Positions 33,555-42,555 of a stretch of 64,000 nucleotides of DNA are shown one piece after another. A program made the translations under genes and the position numbers. Source of the stretch: Ruminococcus sp. GTDB taxonomy: Bacteria > Bacillota > Clostridia > Oscillospirales > Ruminococcaceae. Location: NCBI GenBank assembly GCA_031262495.1, contig JAISHV010000095.1, forward strand, positions 1 through 64,000, given 5' to 3'. Numbering within the stretch: the stretch's first letter is position 1; each line of letters starts with the position of its first letter. The notes under the pieces are model-generated. The model did not search any database. It was not told where the DNA came from and saw nothing but the letters and a program-made list of their open reading frames with translations.

Positions 33555-35362
33555 ATTTAAAAAACCTGACGGACAGCGAACTCCGTAAGCTTTGTAAAAA
33601 AATCCGCCGTGAAATAATTGCTTCCACCAAAAAAAACGGCGGTCATATGGCATCAAACCTCGGAACGGTTGAACTCACTGCCGTACTGTGTAAGATATTC
33701 GATTTCCCCGACGATAAACTCATCTGGGATGTCGGTCATCAGTCATACGCCTATAAAATCCTGACAGGCAGGAGCTTAAAAGATTTGCGGCAGGAAAACG
33801 GCGTTTCGGGCTTTCCGCGCCCCTCTGAAAGCGAATATGACGCGTTTATCGGCGGTCACAGCAGTATGAGTATTTCAGCGGCTTTGGGGCTTGCCGAAGC
33901 GATGAAACTTGACGGCGATACACACCATTCAATAGCCGTAATCGGCGACGGAGCTTTCACAGGCGGCGAATGTTATGAAGGCTTAAATAACGCCGGTAAA
34001 TCAAACACGAATTTTATCGTAATCCTCAATCAAAACGATATGTCCATTTCAAAAAACACAGGTGCTATGGCAAAATACCTGTCGGATATTCGTATAAGCG
34101 ATAAGTATATTTCACTTAAAAGAAACGTTGAGCGTATTTTACACAAAATCCCCGTTGTCGGAAGACCGCTCCACAACCTCATGACAGGCACAAAAGACGT
34201 TTTAAAGATGGTGCTTTACCGCTCAACTATGTTTGAAAATTTCGGTTTTTCATACATAGGTCCTGTAGACGGTCACAACATCAAAGACTTAGAAAAGGCT
34301 TTAACCGCCGCGAAAAAAATGAACCGCCCTGTGCTCGTTCATGTAAATACCGTAAAGGGCAAGGGCTATAAAGCGGCTGAAAAAAATCCGGGTGCATTTC
34401 ACGCTGTGCCCAAAGGCTTTTCAGGACTGAAACCGCCGTGTGTGTCGGAGGATTCATTTTCGGCGGTGTTCGGCGAAACGCTGATGAACTCAGCACACGC
34501 GGACAGCCGTATATGCGCCGTAACGGCGGCGATGAAACACGCTACAGGCTTAAAACAATTCTCCGACGTTTTCCCCGACCGCTTCTTTGATGTAGGTATT
34601 GCCGAAGAACACGCCGTAACATTCTGCGGTGGCTTAGCCGCCGGCGGGAAAATCCCCGTCTGTGCTATCTATTCAAGTTTTATTCAGCGGGCTTACGACC
34701 AGATTATTCAGGATTTGTCTATCGACCGCCGAAAAGTAATCCTTGCTATCGACCGTGCGGGATTTGTCGGCGACGACGGCGAAACACACCAAGGTCTCTT
34801 TGATGTTCCAATGCTCCGTACTATACCGTATGTTGAAATATATTCACCGTCAAATTACTCAGAGCTTCGTTTTTGCATTAAATCAGCTGTAAATTCCGAA
34901 TATCAGGGTGTAATCGCGGTACGTTATCCGCGAGGCTCACAAACGCGTGAATGTTATGTGGAAACGGAAGACATTACCGAATTACCCGATTATGTTTTAA
35001 ATAAATCCGATAATGAAACACTTGTGATAGGCTACGGACGGCAATTTTACGAAATTTTGTCTGTAAAAAAAGCACTCCCAAACTTTGACACCCTAAAACT
35101 CAATAAAATCTTCCCGATAAAGCTCCCCGAAGAGATACTGAATTATAAAAAAATCTTCATCTTTGAAGAGGGTATGCATAACGGCGGAATCGGTGAATGT
35201 ATTGCGGCTGAACTTGCGGGGAGACGTTTTGACGGCGAGCTAAAAATTTACGCCGTAAGCGGTTTCGTGGCGCAAGGTACGGTTTTATCGCAAATGAAGC
35301 GTTTTAAACTTGACTCTGACAGTATCAAAGAAATTTTGCGGGACGAATCTCATGCGCCTTGA
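33551..35362 (+). CDS. dxs: 1-Deoxy-D-xylulose-5-phosphate synthase
   Basis: First enzyme of the MEP isoprenoid pathway; condenses pyruvate with glyceraldehyde 3-phosphate using TPP. The 603-residue protein has NGGHMASNLGTVELT, VGHQSYAYKILTGR, the TPP motif GDGAFTGGECYEGLNNAG, the catalytic glutamate in DVGIAEEHAVTF, and DRAGFVGDDGETHQG. The ATG at 33551 has no strong ribosome site; it overlaps the stop of a short upstream frame. It lies next to ispA and overlaps tlyA. Confidence 0.96.
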   Translation: MNLKNLTDSELRKLCKKIRREIIASTKKNGGHMASNLGTVELTAVLCKIFDFPDDKLIWDVGHQSYAYKILTGRSLKDLRQENGVSGFPRPSESEYDAFIGGHSSMSISAALGLAEAMKLDGDTHHSIAVIGDGAFTGGECYEGLNNAGKSNTNFIVILNQNDMSISKNTGAMAKYLSDIRISDKYISLKRNVERILHKIPVVGRPLHNLMTGTKDVLKMVLYRSTMFENFGFSYIGPVDGHNIKDLEKALTAAKKMNRPVLVHVNTVKGKGYKAAEKNPGAFHAVPKGFSGLKPPCVSEDSFSAVFGETLMNSAHADSRICAVTAAMKHATGLKQFSDVFPDRFFDVGIAEEHAVTFCGGLAAGGKIPVCAIYSSFIQRAYDQIIQDLSIDRRKVILAIDRAGFVGDDGETHQGLFDVPMLRTIPYVEIYSPSNYSELRFCIKSAVNSEYQGVIAVRYPRGSQTRECYVETEDITELPDYVLNKSDNETLVIGYGRQFYEILSVKKALPNFDTLKLNKIFPIKLPEEILNYKKIFIFEEGMHNGGIGECIAAELAGRRFDGELKIYAVSGFVAQGTVLSQMKRFKLDSDSIKEILRDESHAP

Positions 35363-36068
35363 TGTATTTTTAACCGAAAAGGGTTATGAAAAAAGCCGCG
35401 AACGCGCTCAGACACTTATAAAAAGCGGAAAGGTAAAAGTCGGCGGCATTATTATAAGCAAACCTGCATTTGATGTATCTGAAAACGCTGAAATTACGAT
35501 TATCGAAGCTTTACGGTTTGTAAGCCGAGGCGGCGAGAAACTGAGTTACGCTTTAGAAAAATTCGGTATTGATATCAAAGATAAGAAGTGCCTTGATATC
35601 GGTTCATCAACGGGCGGTTTTACGGATTGCCTGCTGCAAAACGGTGCAAAATCCGTAATCTGCGTTGATGTCGGGAGCAATCAGCTTGACGAAACCATTC
35701 GCGCCGACCGCCGTGTTACAGTTTACGAAAACATGGATATTCGCAAGGCTGACCCCGTGACTTTTGACGATGTCGATTTTTTGACCTGTGATGTTTCGTT
35801 TATTTCGCTGAAACTTTTACTGCCCGCAATTAAAAATTTCATCAAAAAAGGCGAAGGCGTTTTCCTCATTAAGCCGCAATTTGAACTTACACGAAAAAAC
35901 ATAGGCAAAGGCGGTATTGTCAAAAACACGAAACTCCGTGAAACTGCCGTAAAAGGCGTTACCGAATCAATGCTCTCAAACGGATTTCGTGTAATAAACA
36001 CGGCAGAATCTTTCCCCCACGGGACAGACGGTAATATTGAATACTCAACATATGTTTCTTTCGGATAA
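35352..36068 (+). CDS. tlyA: TlyA family rRNA (cytidine-2'-O)-methyltransferase
   Basis: Methylates rRNA cytidines in other bacteria. The 238-residue protein has an N-terminal S4 domain (RLDVFLTEKGYEKSRERAQT, SGKVKVGG), SRGGEKLSYALEKF, and an FtsJ-like methyltransferase domain with the SAM motif CLDIGSSTGGFTDCLLQNGA and CDVSFISLKLLLPAI. I use the ATG at 35352, overlapping the end of dxs; the frame opens 42 bases earlier. Conserved neighbour of nadK and argR. Confidence 0.94.
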   Translation: MRLDVFLTEKGYEKSRERAQTLIKSGKVKVGGIIISKPAFDVSENAEITIIEALRFVSRGGEKLSYALEKFGIDIKDKKCLDIGSSTGGFTDCLLQNGAKSVICVDVGSNQLDETIRADRRVTVYENMDIRKADPVTFDDVDFLTCDVSFISLKLLLPAIKNFIKKGEGVFLIKPQFELTRKNIGKGGIVKNTKLRETAVKGVTESMLSNGFRVINTAESFPHGTDGNIEYSTYVSFG

Positions 36069-36093
36069 TATTAATGTCAGGCAATATGAAAAA

Positions 36094-36948
36094 ATGAAGA
36101 TTATAATTTTCCCGAATATGAAAAAGCCCGAAGCCGCCGAAACTTTGGTGAATACCGCTGAAATGCTGATAAAGCGCGGCGCGGAGGTGTTTTGTCCGCT
36201 CGGAATTTCCGGCAAAATCAACTTGCCCGGTGTAACCTTTACCGATACGAATTCACTCAAAGCGGATTTCATAATCGCTGTAGGCGGGGACGGTACAATC
36301 CTCAAAAGTTGCCGCAAGGCTTCCGCCGATGGTACACCTCTGCTCGGCATAAATACAGGACGGCTGGGATTTATGGCGAGTGCCGAAAGAACGGAGCTTC
36401 ACCTGTTGGAAAAACTCTTCACGGGGGATTTTACGATAGAAAATCGCATGATGCTCAAAGCAGAGATTTTCCGTGACAGGGACTTAATTTTTTCATCAGC
36501 CGCTTTAAATGAAATTACAATTTCGACGATTTATTCAAAAATAGCAGATTTTGAAGTAAGTATCGACAGCGGCAAGGTAAGTTCTGTACGCGCTGACGGA
36601 ATTGTAATAGCTACCCCGACAGGTTCTACTGCATATGCTTTGGCTTGCGGCGGACCTATTGTCGAACCCGGCTGTAAGAGTATTCAGGTTACGCCGCTTT
36701 GTCCCCATTCACTTTTTTCGCGCACCATGATTTTTTCAGACGACAGGGAGATTACAGTAACCTGTCCCCGCGGCTCAAATGATAATACACAAATCTTTGT
36801 CAGCACTGACGGCAGAGAACAAAAGCCGTTTTACGCAAAAGATTATCTTAAAATTAAAAAATCCAAAGAAACACTGCGTTTAATAGATATAAAGGGCAAT
36901 ACATTCTTTAATGCGGTGAATGAAAAATTAATGAGGTCGATAAAATGA
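36094..36948 (+). CDS. nadK: NAD kinase
   Basis: Phosphorylates NAD to NADP. The 284-residue protein has the family motif AVGGDGTILKS, then NTGRLGFMA and the segment DGIVIATPTGSTAYALACGG. I chose the ATG at 36094, which gives the normal N-terminus (MKIIIFPNMKKPEAAETL); the frame opens 57 bases earlier within tlyA. It overlaps argR by 4 bases (ATGA). Confidence 0.94.
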   Translation: MKIIIFPNMKKPEAAETLVNTAEMLIKRGAEVFCPLGISGKINLPGVTFTDTNSLKADFIIAVGGDGTILKSCRKASADGTPLLGINTGRLGFMASAERTELHLLEKLFTGDFTIENRMMLKAEIFRDRDLIFSSAALNEITISTIYSKIADFEVSIDSGKVSSVRADGIVIATPTGSTAYALACGGPIVEPGCKSIQVTPLCPHSLFSRTMIFSDDREITVTCPRGSNDNTQIFVSTDGREQKPFYAKDYLKIKKSKETLRLIDIKGNTFFNAVNEKLMRSIK

Positions 36949-37379
36949 AAAGTGTAAGGCATGATCAAATCTCCGAAATCATAAAAACCGGAACAATCAC
37001 TACTCAAGCAGAGATTATTTCAGCTCTGCGCGAACGCGGATTTAAAACCAATCAGCCGAATTTATCACGCGATTTAGCCGAAATGGGCATAAAAAAACGC
37101 CGCACAAAAAACGGCTATGTATACGCCTGTAAACCTGTTGTCACAACCCTGCGCCCGAGTTTTTCACACGGTATAAAATCCATTAATGCGGCGGGCAATA
37201 TCGTAGTAATAAAATGCGAAACAGGAACAGCAGGTGCTGTTTGCGTGTCTATAGAAAAACTCAATTTAAGTGAAATTATAGGCACAATTGCCGGTGATGA
37301 TACCATCTTCGCCGCCGCTGTTTCCGCTGAATCAGCCGCTAAAATCACGAATGCTTTAAGAGAGATTACAGGGATTTAA
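36945..37379 (+). CDS. argR: Arginine repressor
   Basis: Hexameric arginine-responsive DNA-binding protein. The 144-residue product has an N-terminal winged helix (HDQISEIIKTGTITTQAEII, FKTNQPNLSRDLAEMGIKK) and a C-terminal arginine-binding domain (IVVIKCETGTAGAVCVSIEK, IIGTIAGDDTIFAA). In this gene order recN usually follows; here a membrane protein gene follows instead, directly at the stop codon. Confidence 0.94.
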   Translation: MKSVRHDQISEIIKTGTITTQAEIISALRERGFKTNQPNLSRDLAEMGIKKRRTKNGYVYACKPVVTTLRPSFSHGIKSINAAGNIVVIKCETGTAGAVCVSIEKLNLSEIIGTIAGDDTIFAAAVSAESAAKITNALREITGI

Positions 37380-37940
37380 ATGACTAAAACAAGCAAACCC
37401 GAACATTTTGCGTTAAGGGTAGTTAAAGGCTACGGATATTATCTAATGTCACAGATAATGTCACTTTTTGTGTATCTTTCGCTTATGGCACTTGCCGGTT
37501 GGATTGTCCTGCGTATAATTTGCGCGCTCTGTGTCATGGGCATTACCCTCGGGCTGATGTTTAACTGGGCTTATAATGCCTGTAAAAACGACTTGGGGCT
37601 TCACAGAAGCGGCACTAAACCCCTTGACACGAAAATGGGTTACAAAATGGCGGGAGCGATTGCCGTTTTACCGATTGTAATGCTTGTTGTGCTCATACTC
37701 GGGAAAGTCGGGGTTTTGGGCGAAACATTCCCGATTTTCATTCTGCTTGACCCGTGGATTTCACCCTTCGTGTCGCTTTTTACCGAATCACGGACGGCGG
37801 CTTCTTTGGGCGTAATCGGGTTACTCGGAATATTACTGCTCATTTTAACAATCCCCGCCGCCGTAATTATAACATACGAATGTGTCAGACGGGACGTAAA
37901 TATTTCGGGGTTGATTTATAAGAAGGCAGACAACGAATAA
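37380..37940 (+). CDS. Membrane protein of unknown function
   Basis: A 186-residue protein with about four transmembrane helices (residues about 22-60, which may be two helices, 90-108 and 142-168) and short charged ends. The ATG follows the argR stop directly, so it is probably co-transcribed and translationally coupled. I recognise no family motif. It could belong to a lineage-specific set of small integral membrane proteins. Confidence 0.65.
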   Translation: MTKTSKPEHFALRVVKGYGYYLMSQIMSLFVYLSLMALAGWIVLRIICALCVMGITLGLMFNWAYNACKNDLGLHRSGTKPLDTKMGYKMAGAIAVLPIVMLVVLILGKVGVLGETFPIFILLDPWISPFVSLFTESRTAASLGVIGLLGILLLILTIPAAVIITYECVRRDVNISGLIYKKADNE

Positions 37941-38016
37941 TTTTTATAAAAAGTAATATACTTGTCCCCTAAAACATAAAATTGCGTAAAGTATATTTAT
38001 GTTTTGAGGTCTTCTT

Positions 38017-38745
38017 ATGATAAAACGCTTACGCAGATGGAATACACTTTTTATAGCCGCCGCACTTGTGATTTGTGCAATAGTTGTCTTTGTAGCAGTC
38101 AGAACGATGTCGCCCGTACTTCAAACCGCCGGTGAGAGTATTAATACCACGCCTGTTTTGGTATTTGACGCGGGACACGGCGGGCTTGACGGCGGCTGTT
38201 CAACGCCTGACGGTGATGTTGAGAAGGAAATCAATCTTAATATCGTTCATGTTTTGGATGATTTAGCGCGGCTCTACGGTTATGAATCAGTCTTGACACG
38301 CGAAACGGATAAATCCATCTACGACAAAGGTGTTACAGGCATACGCAACCAGAAAATCTCCGACATGGATAATAGACTTGAGATTTTTAATACTTACGAT
38401 AATGCGATTTGCGTTTCCGTTCATCAGAATATCTTCACCGACCCGAAATACAGCGGTGCACAGATGTTTTATTCCGAAACAAACGACAGCAACGAAGTCT
38501 TGGCGCAAATTATGCAGAATAAATTCCGCTCAACCATACAACCCGAAAACGACCGCGAAATTAAACTATGCGGCGATGAACTCTTCTTGTGTTATAACTG
38601 TAAAAACCCCACTCTGATGATTGAATGCGGTTTCCTCTCAAACCCCGAAGAAGCGGCAAAACTCACTGACGAAGCCTTCCAGCGCGAGGTAGCTTATGTG
38701 ATTTTTTCGGGCTTGAATGACTTTACCTCTGCTTTACCTGTCTAA
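38017..38745 (+). CDS. cwlD: Spore-cortex N-acetylmuramoyl-L-alanine amidase
   Basis: Removes stem peptides from MurNAc during spore cortex synthesis, allowing muramic-lactam formation. The 242-residue protein has an N-terminal membrane anchor (LFIAAALVICAIVVFVAV) and Amidase_3 zinc motifs: VFDAGHGGLDGG, EKEINLNIV, CVSVHQNIFTD and MIECGFLSNPEEA. GAGG lies upstream of the ATG. It is followed by a strong terminator. Confidence 0.9.
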   Translation: MIKRLRRWNTLFIAAALVICAIVVFVAVRTMSPVLQTAGESINTTPVLVFDAGHGGLDGGCSTPDGDVEKEINLNIVHVLDDLARLYGYESVLTRETDKSIYDKGVTGIRNQKISDMDNRLEIFNTYDNAICVSVHQNIFTDPKYSGAQMFYSETNDSNEVLAQIMQNKFRSTIQPENDREIKLCGDELFLCYNCKNPTLMIECGFLSNPEEAAKLTDEAFQREVAYVIFSGLNDFTSALPV

Positions 38746-38756
38746 TCGTAACTTTT

Positions 38757-38797
38757 AAAAAAAGCCGCCGTAGTTCAAAACATACGGCGGTTTTTTC
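38757..38797 (+). terminator. Terminator of cwlD
   Basis: AAAGCCGCCGTA pairs with TACGGCGGTTTT, followed by a T run. Directly after it come GGAGGTAAATT and an ATG at 38809 opening a 42-codon frame antisense to the flagellin 3' end; I do not regard that as a proven gene. Confidence 0.85.
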
Positions 38798-38824
38798 GGA
38801 GGTAAATTATGCAGGTAAATCAAG

Positions 38825-38859
38825 CTCTGTCCTCTGTCCTCTCGCCTCTGTCCTCTGTT
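38825..38859. repeat. Heptamer array at the flagellin stop codon
   Basis: On the minus strand it reads ACAGAGG repeatedly with 7-base spacing and one variant (GCGAGAG), beginning directly after the flagellin TAA. Confidence 0.7.
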
Positions 38860-40102
38860 ATGCTAATAAATCAAGTATTCCCTTTTGAATTTCCATTACC
38901 TGCCCCATCATTGTTGATGAAACCTCTTGAAGCGTAGCTTCGCGGGTGAATGTCATTATCTCTTTGGCGTAATCCGTATCGCGGATTCGGCTTTCGGCGT
39001 TTGTCAGGTTTTCTATATTTACGCTTAAATTGTTATATTTATGCTCAAGGCGGTTTTGAACCGAACCGAGAGTGCCCCGAATGAGCGAAACTTTGTTTAC
39101 GGCATTATCTATTTTATCTAATGCGGCGTTCGCACTCTCTGCACTGGTTAAGTCGATATCGTCAAGCCCCAACCCGGCGGCACTTGCATCAAAATCAGCG
39201 GCAAGGCTTCCGATTGAGTCTTCAACAGTGATTTCGCGCCCTTCGGCTTTAGACATGGCGTTGAATACCCTGCTGTAGTTAAAATCAAAGCGTTTGCCGT
39301 CTTTTGAGTGTGCGCCCGCCTGAATGAGCAGTTCGCGGATTTCGCTTAAGCCCGCTATAGCTTCGTCTTTGCCCATAATGTCAGAGGATTTCATAAAGTC
39401 GGAAGCGCGCACTATGAACGAATCAAACCCGCTGTTAAATGCGCCGTCTTTGATGTAAAAATTTATCTTCCCGAAATCTTCTATCATCTGTGATGTCGAG
39501 AGCCATGCATTATACCCGCCCTGTGTAATCATGTCGGAGAATGATGAAGATTTCCCTGTGAGCGTATTGGTGACGATAAGCATATCTTTGCCTGAACCGC
39601 CTGAGAAGGTAAATTCAAGGTTATGGTTTTCGGCGAAAATCTTAAACGCCTTGCCCCCCAATACCCCGCTAAACGCGTAGGCGTAATTCTCGGGATTTTC
39701 TCTCTCATTCAGTAAAACCTGTCCGTTAAAGTCGCCTGCGGCAATATCCGTCAGCTCCTTTCGGAGTTCGTCATACTCAAGCTGAATCGCCGCACGTTCC
39801 ACGTCTGTATATGTACCGTTCGCCGATTGAGAAGCGAGGGTTTTCATACGCGATAAAATAGTATGCGTTGAGCTCAAAGCACCGTCATAGGTCTCTATCA
39901 TTGAAATTCCGTCATTTATATTGTTGAGGGATTGTTCCATTCCGGCAATCTTTGACCGCATTTTTTCGGACACGGCAAGCCCTGCCGCATCATCGGCGGC
40001 ACTGTTGATACGCGAACCGCTCGAAAGCCGCTCCATACTCTTATTGGCTTTTGCCGTATGCATATTATAATATCTAAGCGAACTCATTCCGGATATAGTC
40101 AT
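38858..40102 (-). CDS. hag: Flagellin
   Basis: Filament subunit exported by the flagellar type III system. The 414-residue protein has the conserved N-terminal D0/D1 region (MHTAKANKSMERLSSGSRIN, SAADDAAGLAVSEKMRSKI, MIETYDGALSSTHTILSRM) and C-terminal D1/D0 region (IRDTDYAKEIMTFTREATLQ, then MGQVMEIQKGILDLLA). A variable middle of about 200 residues lies between. GGGAGGATG precedes the ATG at 40102. It is the only flagellar gene in the window, stands alone between repeats, and has a sigma-D-like promoter. Confidence 0.92.
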   Translation of the reverse strand: MTISGMSSLRYYNMHTAKANKSMERLSSGSRINSAADDAAGLAVSEKMRSKIAGMEQSLNNINDGISMIETYDGALSSTHTILSRMKTLASQSANGTYTDVERAAIQLEYDELRKELTDIAAGDFNGQVLLNERENPENYAYAFSGVLGGKAFKIFAENHNLEFTFSGGSGKDMLIVTNTLTGKSSSFSDMITQGGYNAWLSTSQMIEDFGKINFYIKDGAFNSGFDSFIVRASDFMKSSDIMGKDEAIAGLSEIRELLIQAGAHSKDGKRFDFNYSRVFNAMSKAEGREITVEDSIGSLAADFDASAAGLGLDDIDLTSAESANAALDKIDNAVNKVSLIRGTLGSVQNRLEHKYNNLSVNIENLTNAESRIRDTDYAKEIMTFTREATLQEVSSTMMGQVMEIQKGILDLLA

Positions 40103-40176
40103 ATGGCATCCTCCCAAAACAGGTTACAGATTACAGAGCAACTTGCCGTCTTTTCGTTGTTTATTCCTTAATTTAT

Positions 40177-40203
40177 ATATCGTACACGGTAAAAATTTCT
40201 TTA
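40177..40203 (-). promoter_or_regulatory. Sigma-D (sigma-28) type promoter of flagellin
   Basis: On the minus strand, TAAA, 15 bases, then TACGATAT. This matches the sigma-D consensus TAAA-N15-GCCGATAT at 10 of 12 positions. It lies about 75 bases upstream of the flagellin ATG. Confidence 0.7.
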
Positions 40204-40208
40204 ATAAC

Positions 40209-40318
40209 ATAGAGGTTAGATGTTAGAGGTTAGAGGTAAGATTATGAGAATTTCGTGCTATACCTTATTAGAGGCAGTTAGTTGCTCTAACTTCTCACAT
40301 CTAACTTCTAACCTCTAT
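40209..40318. repeat. Heptamer-armed hairpin element A
   Basis: The left arm ATAGAGGTTAGATGTTAGAG and the right arm CATCTAACTTCTAACCTCTA form an imperfect inverted repeat. The centre (AAGATTATGAGAATTTCGTG...) is nearly identical to the element at 52.6 kb. It lies between the divergent flagellin and RNase J genes. Confidence 0.85.
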
Positions 40319-40340
40319 ATTGTTAAATTTTTATAAACAG

Positions 40341-40369
40341 TTGACTTTTTTGAAATTTAGGTGTATACT
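40341..40369 (+). promoter_or_regulatory. Sigma-A-type promoter of RNase J
   Basis: TTGACT and TATACT with a 17-base spacer, giving a leader of roughly 210 bases before the RNase J ATG. Confidence 0.65.
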
Positions 40370-40483
40370 ATATAGTGAATGGTTTTGTACGGAAAAAATC
40401 AATGTAATATTATCTGTGACCAACCCAATTTACAGATAGATTTTTAAAGTTTAAATAAAATACATATTTTTTAACCTTGAAAG

Positions 40484-40566
40484 GAGCAGCAGAAGCTGTG
40501 TTGCGGCAATTCGCCGCTGTACGGAAACAGCTTTGCTGAACTCTCTCGTTTTTTCGGGAGTTTTCG
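40484..40566 (+). promoter_or_regulatory. Structured 5' leader of RNase J
   Basis: AGCAGAAGCTGT pairs with ACAGCTTTGCT around an inner hairpin (GCGGCAATTCGCCGC). A second stem (AACTCTC/GGGAGTT with a U-rich loop, then TTTT) follows. The second could act as an attenuator or as a processing site. Two stacked hairpins in an otherwise unused leader suggest post-transcriptional control, possibly by RNase J itself. Confidence 0.45.
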
Positions 40567-40584
40567 GCTTGCAAATGATAATTT

Positions 40585-42555
40585 ATGAACGAATCCTCTG
40601 ACGGGAAGTCAATCTTGGATGGAATACTGGACCTTACAGGTCTTCCCTCCGCAAGAAAAAGAAACAGAAAAGGCACACCCCTCAAAACAGCGGAAAGCAA
40701 ATCACGCGCTAAAAAGTCCGTTATTGAAGCCGTACCGGCAATAAGTGAGCTTAAGGAACACAAGGAGCAAAAGGAGCACAGAAGCGGAGCAAAAAAAATC
40801 GCCGCAAAAAGCCGTTCCGACAAGTCAAATAGTGCCTCGGTCATAGCTTCAAACACAGGTTTTGTCGGGTTTTCATCTAACCACAGGGCTAAAAAACTCC
40901 CGCCGCTTAAAATTATCCCGCTGGGCGGACTTAATGAAATCGGCAAGAACCTCACTGTGTTTGAGAGCGGTGACGATATGGTTATCGTTGACTGCGGTAT
41001 GGCGTTCCCGGACGGCGATATGCCGGGGATTGATATTGTCATACCCGATTTTACGTTTATCGAAGAGAATCAAGACAAGATACGCGGAATTGTGATTACT
41101 CACGGGCATGAAGACCATATCGGCTCTTTGTCGTATTTACTCAAGAAAATCAGCGTACCTGTTTATGCAACGCGCCTGACGATTGGTCTTATCACAGGCA
41201 AACTCGAAGAACACGGGCTTGCGAAATCCGCTGACCTTGTTACCGTTCGCCCCGGAGATACGGTGAAACTCGGCTGTATGTCGGTTGAATTTATCAGAGT
41301 GAATCACTCTATCCCCGATGCCGTAGCTTTAGCTATAACTACCCCCTGCGGTGTAATTGTTCATACAGGCGACTTTAAGGTGGATTATACCCCCATTGAG
41401 GGCGGTGTAATTGACTTGGCGCGCTTTGCTGAACTGGGCACAAAAGGTGTCTTAGCTTTAATGAGCGACTCGACAAATGCAGAACGCCCGGGACATACCC
41501 GCTCGGAACGCTCTGTCGGTTATTCTTTCGACAAATTATTTGAACTCGGTGAGCATAAGCGCATTATCGTAGCGACTTTCTCTACCAACATTCACCGCGT
41601 TCAGCAGATTATAGACTGTGCCGCTAAAACAGGGCGCAAGGTAGCTGTCTTCGGGCGTTCAATGCTCAATGTAATAGATATCGCGGGCGGTCTCGGGTAT
41701 CTTAAAATCCCCGACGGGCTTATTATCGACATTGACGAAATGAACCGTTTCCCTGCCGATAAGATTGTGCTTATTACTACAGGCAGTCAGGGTGAGCCTA
41801 TGTCGGCTCTGACCCGTATGGCGATGAATGAACACCGTACCGTGTCTATAAATTCATCCGATATGATTATTATCAGTGCCACGCCTATCCCCGGCAATGA
41901 AAAATGCGTAAGCAAAGTCATCAATGAGCTTATGCGCCAAGGTGCTGAGGTTGTATATTCGGCAATGTATGATGTTCACGTATCGGGTCACGCCTGTGCG
42001 GAAGACCTCAAACTCATTATGTCACTCACCAAACCGCGCTTTTTTATCCCTGTTCACGGTGAATACAGACATCTTAAATCCCATGCAAAGTTAGCGTATG
42101 AAATCGGTATCAACCCGAACAACGTCCTTATCGGTTCAAACGGTAATGTAATCGAAACTGACGGCGTTGATATGAAAATCAACAGTCAAGTCCAGTCAGG
42201 ACGTGTTTTCGTTGACGGCTTAGGTGTAGGGGACGTAGGCTCAATCGTTCTGCGCGACCGCCGTCATTTGTCACAGGACGGACTTATCGTTGCCGTAACC
42301 ACCATTGAATCCTCGGATATGACTATCCTATCGGGACCCGATATTGTCTCAAGAGGGTTTGTGTATGTCCGCGAATCGGAAGAACTCATGAACTCCGCCC
42401 GCCGTATCCTCTCCGATACCGTGAACCGCTGTCTTGATGCAGGTGTAGGCGACTGGAATACCATTAAATCACAAATGAAAGACGACCTCGGCGACTACAT
42501 CTTCGCGAAAACAAAACGCAGACCGATGATTTTGCCAATCATAATGGAAATCTAA
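40585..42555 (+). CDS. rnj: Ribonuclease J
   Basis: Metallo-beta-lactamase/beta-CASP nuclease with 5'-exonuclease and endonuclease activity, central to RNA decay and rRNA maturation. The catalytic core has ITHGHEDHIGSL, VNHSIPDAVALAI, HTGDFKVD, STNAERPGHTRSE, TTGSQGEPMSALTRM and PVHGEYRHL. At 656 residues it is about 100 longer than B. subtilis RNase J1 owing to a Lys/Arg- and Ser-rich N-terminal extension (residues 1-105) of low complexity. The only ATG before the core is at 40585. Preceded by a structured leader. Confidence 0.94.
   Translation: MNESSDGKSILDGILDLTGLPSARKRNRKGTPLKTAESKSRAKKSVIEAVPAISELKEHKEQKEHRSGAKKIAAKSRSDKSNSASVIASNTGFVGFSSNHRAKKLPPLKIIPLGGLNEIGKNLTVFESGDDMVIVDCGMAFPDGDMPGIDIVIPDFTFIEENQDKIRGIVITHGHEDHIGSLSYLLKKISVPVYATRLTIGLITGKLEEHGLAKSADLVTVRPGDTVKLGCMSVEFIRVNHSIPDAVALAITTPCGVIVHTGDFKVDYTPIEGGVIDLARFAELGTKGVLALMSDSTNAERPGHTRSERSVGYSFDKLFELGEHKRIIVATFSTNIHRVQQIIDCAAKTGRKVAVFGRSMLNVIDIAGGLGYLKIPDGLIIDIDEMNRFPADKIVLITTGSQGEPMSALTRMAMNEHRTVSINSSDMIIISATPIPGNEKCVSKVINELMRQGAEVVYSAMYDVHVSGHACAEDLKLIMSLTKPRFFIPVHGEYRHLKSHAKLAYEIGINPNNVLIGSNGNVIETDGVDMKINSQVQSGRVFVDGLGVGDVGSIVLRDRRHLSQDGLIVAVTTIESSDMTILSGPDIVSRGFVYVRESEELMNSARRILSDTVNRCLDAGVGDWNTIKSQMKDDLGDYIFAKTKRRPMILPIIMEI

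Noticed and set aside
38809-38937. 42-codon frame with a good GGAGG site after the cwlD terminator
   Set aside because: It runs through a heptamer array and antisense to the conserved flagellin C-terminus. The ribosome site is striking, but the peptide has no recognisable features.
40410-41042. 210-residue minus-strand frame opposite RNase J
   Set aside because: Antisense to the well-supported RNase J N-terminal region; serine/leucine-rich shadow without domains.
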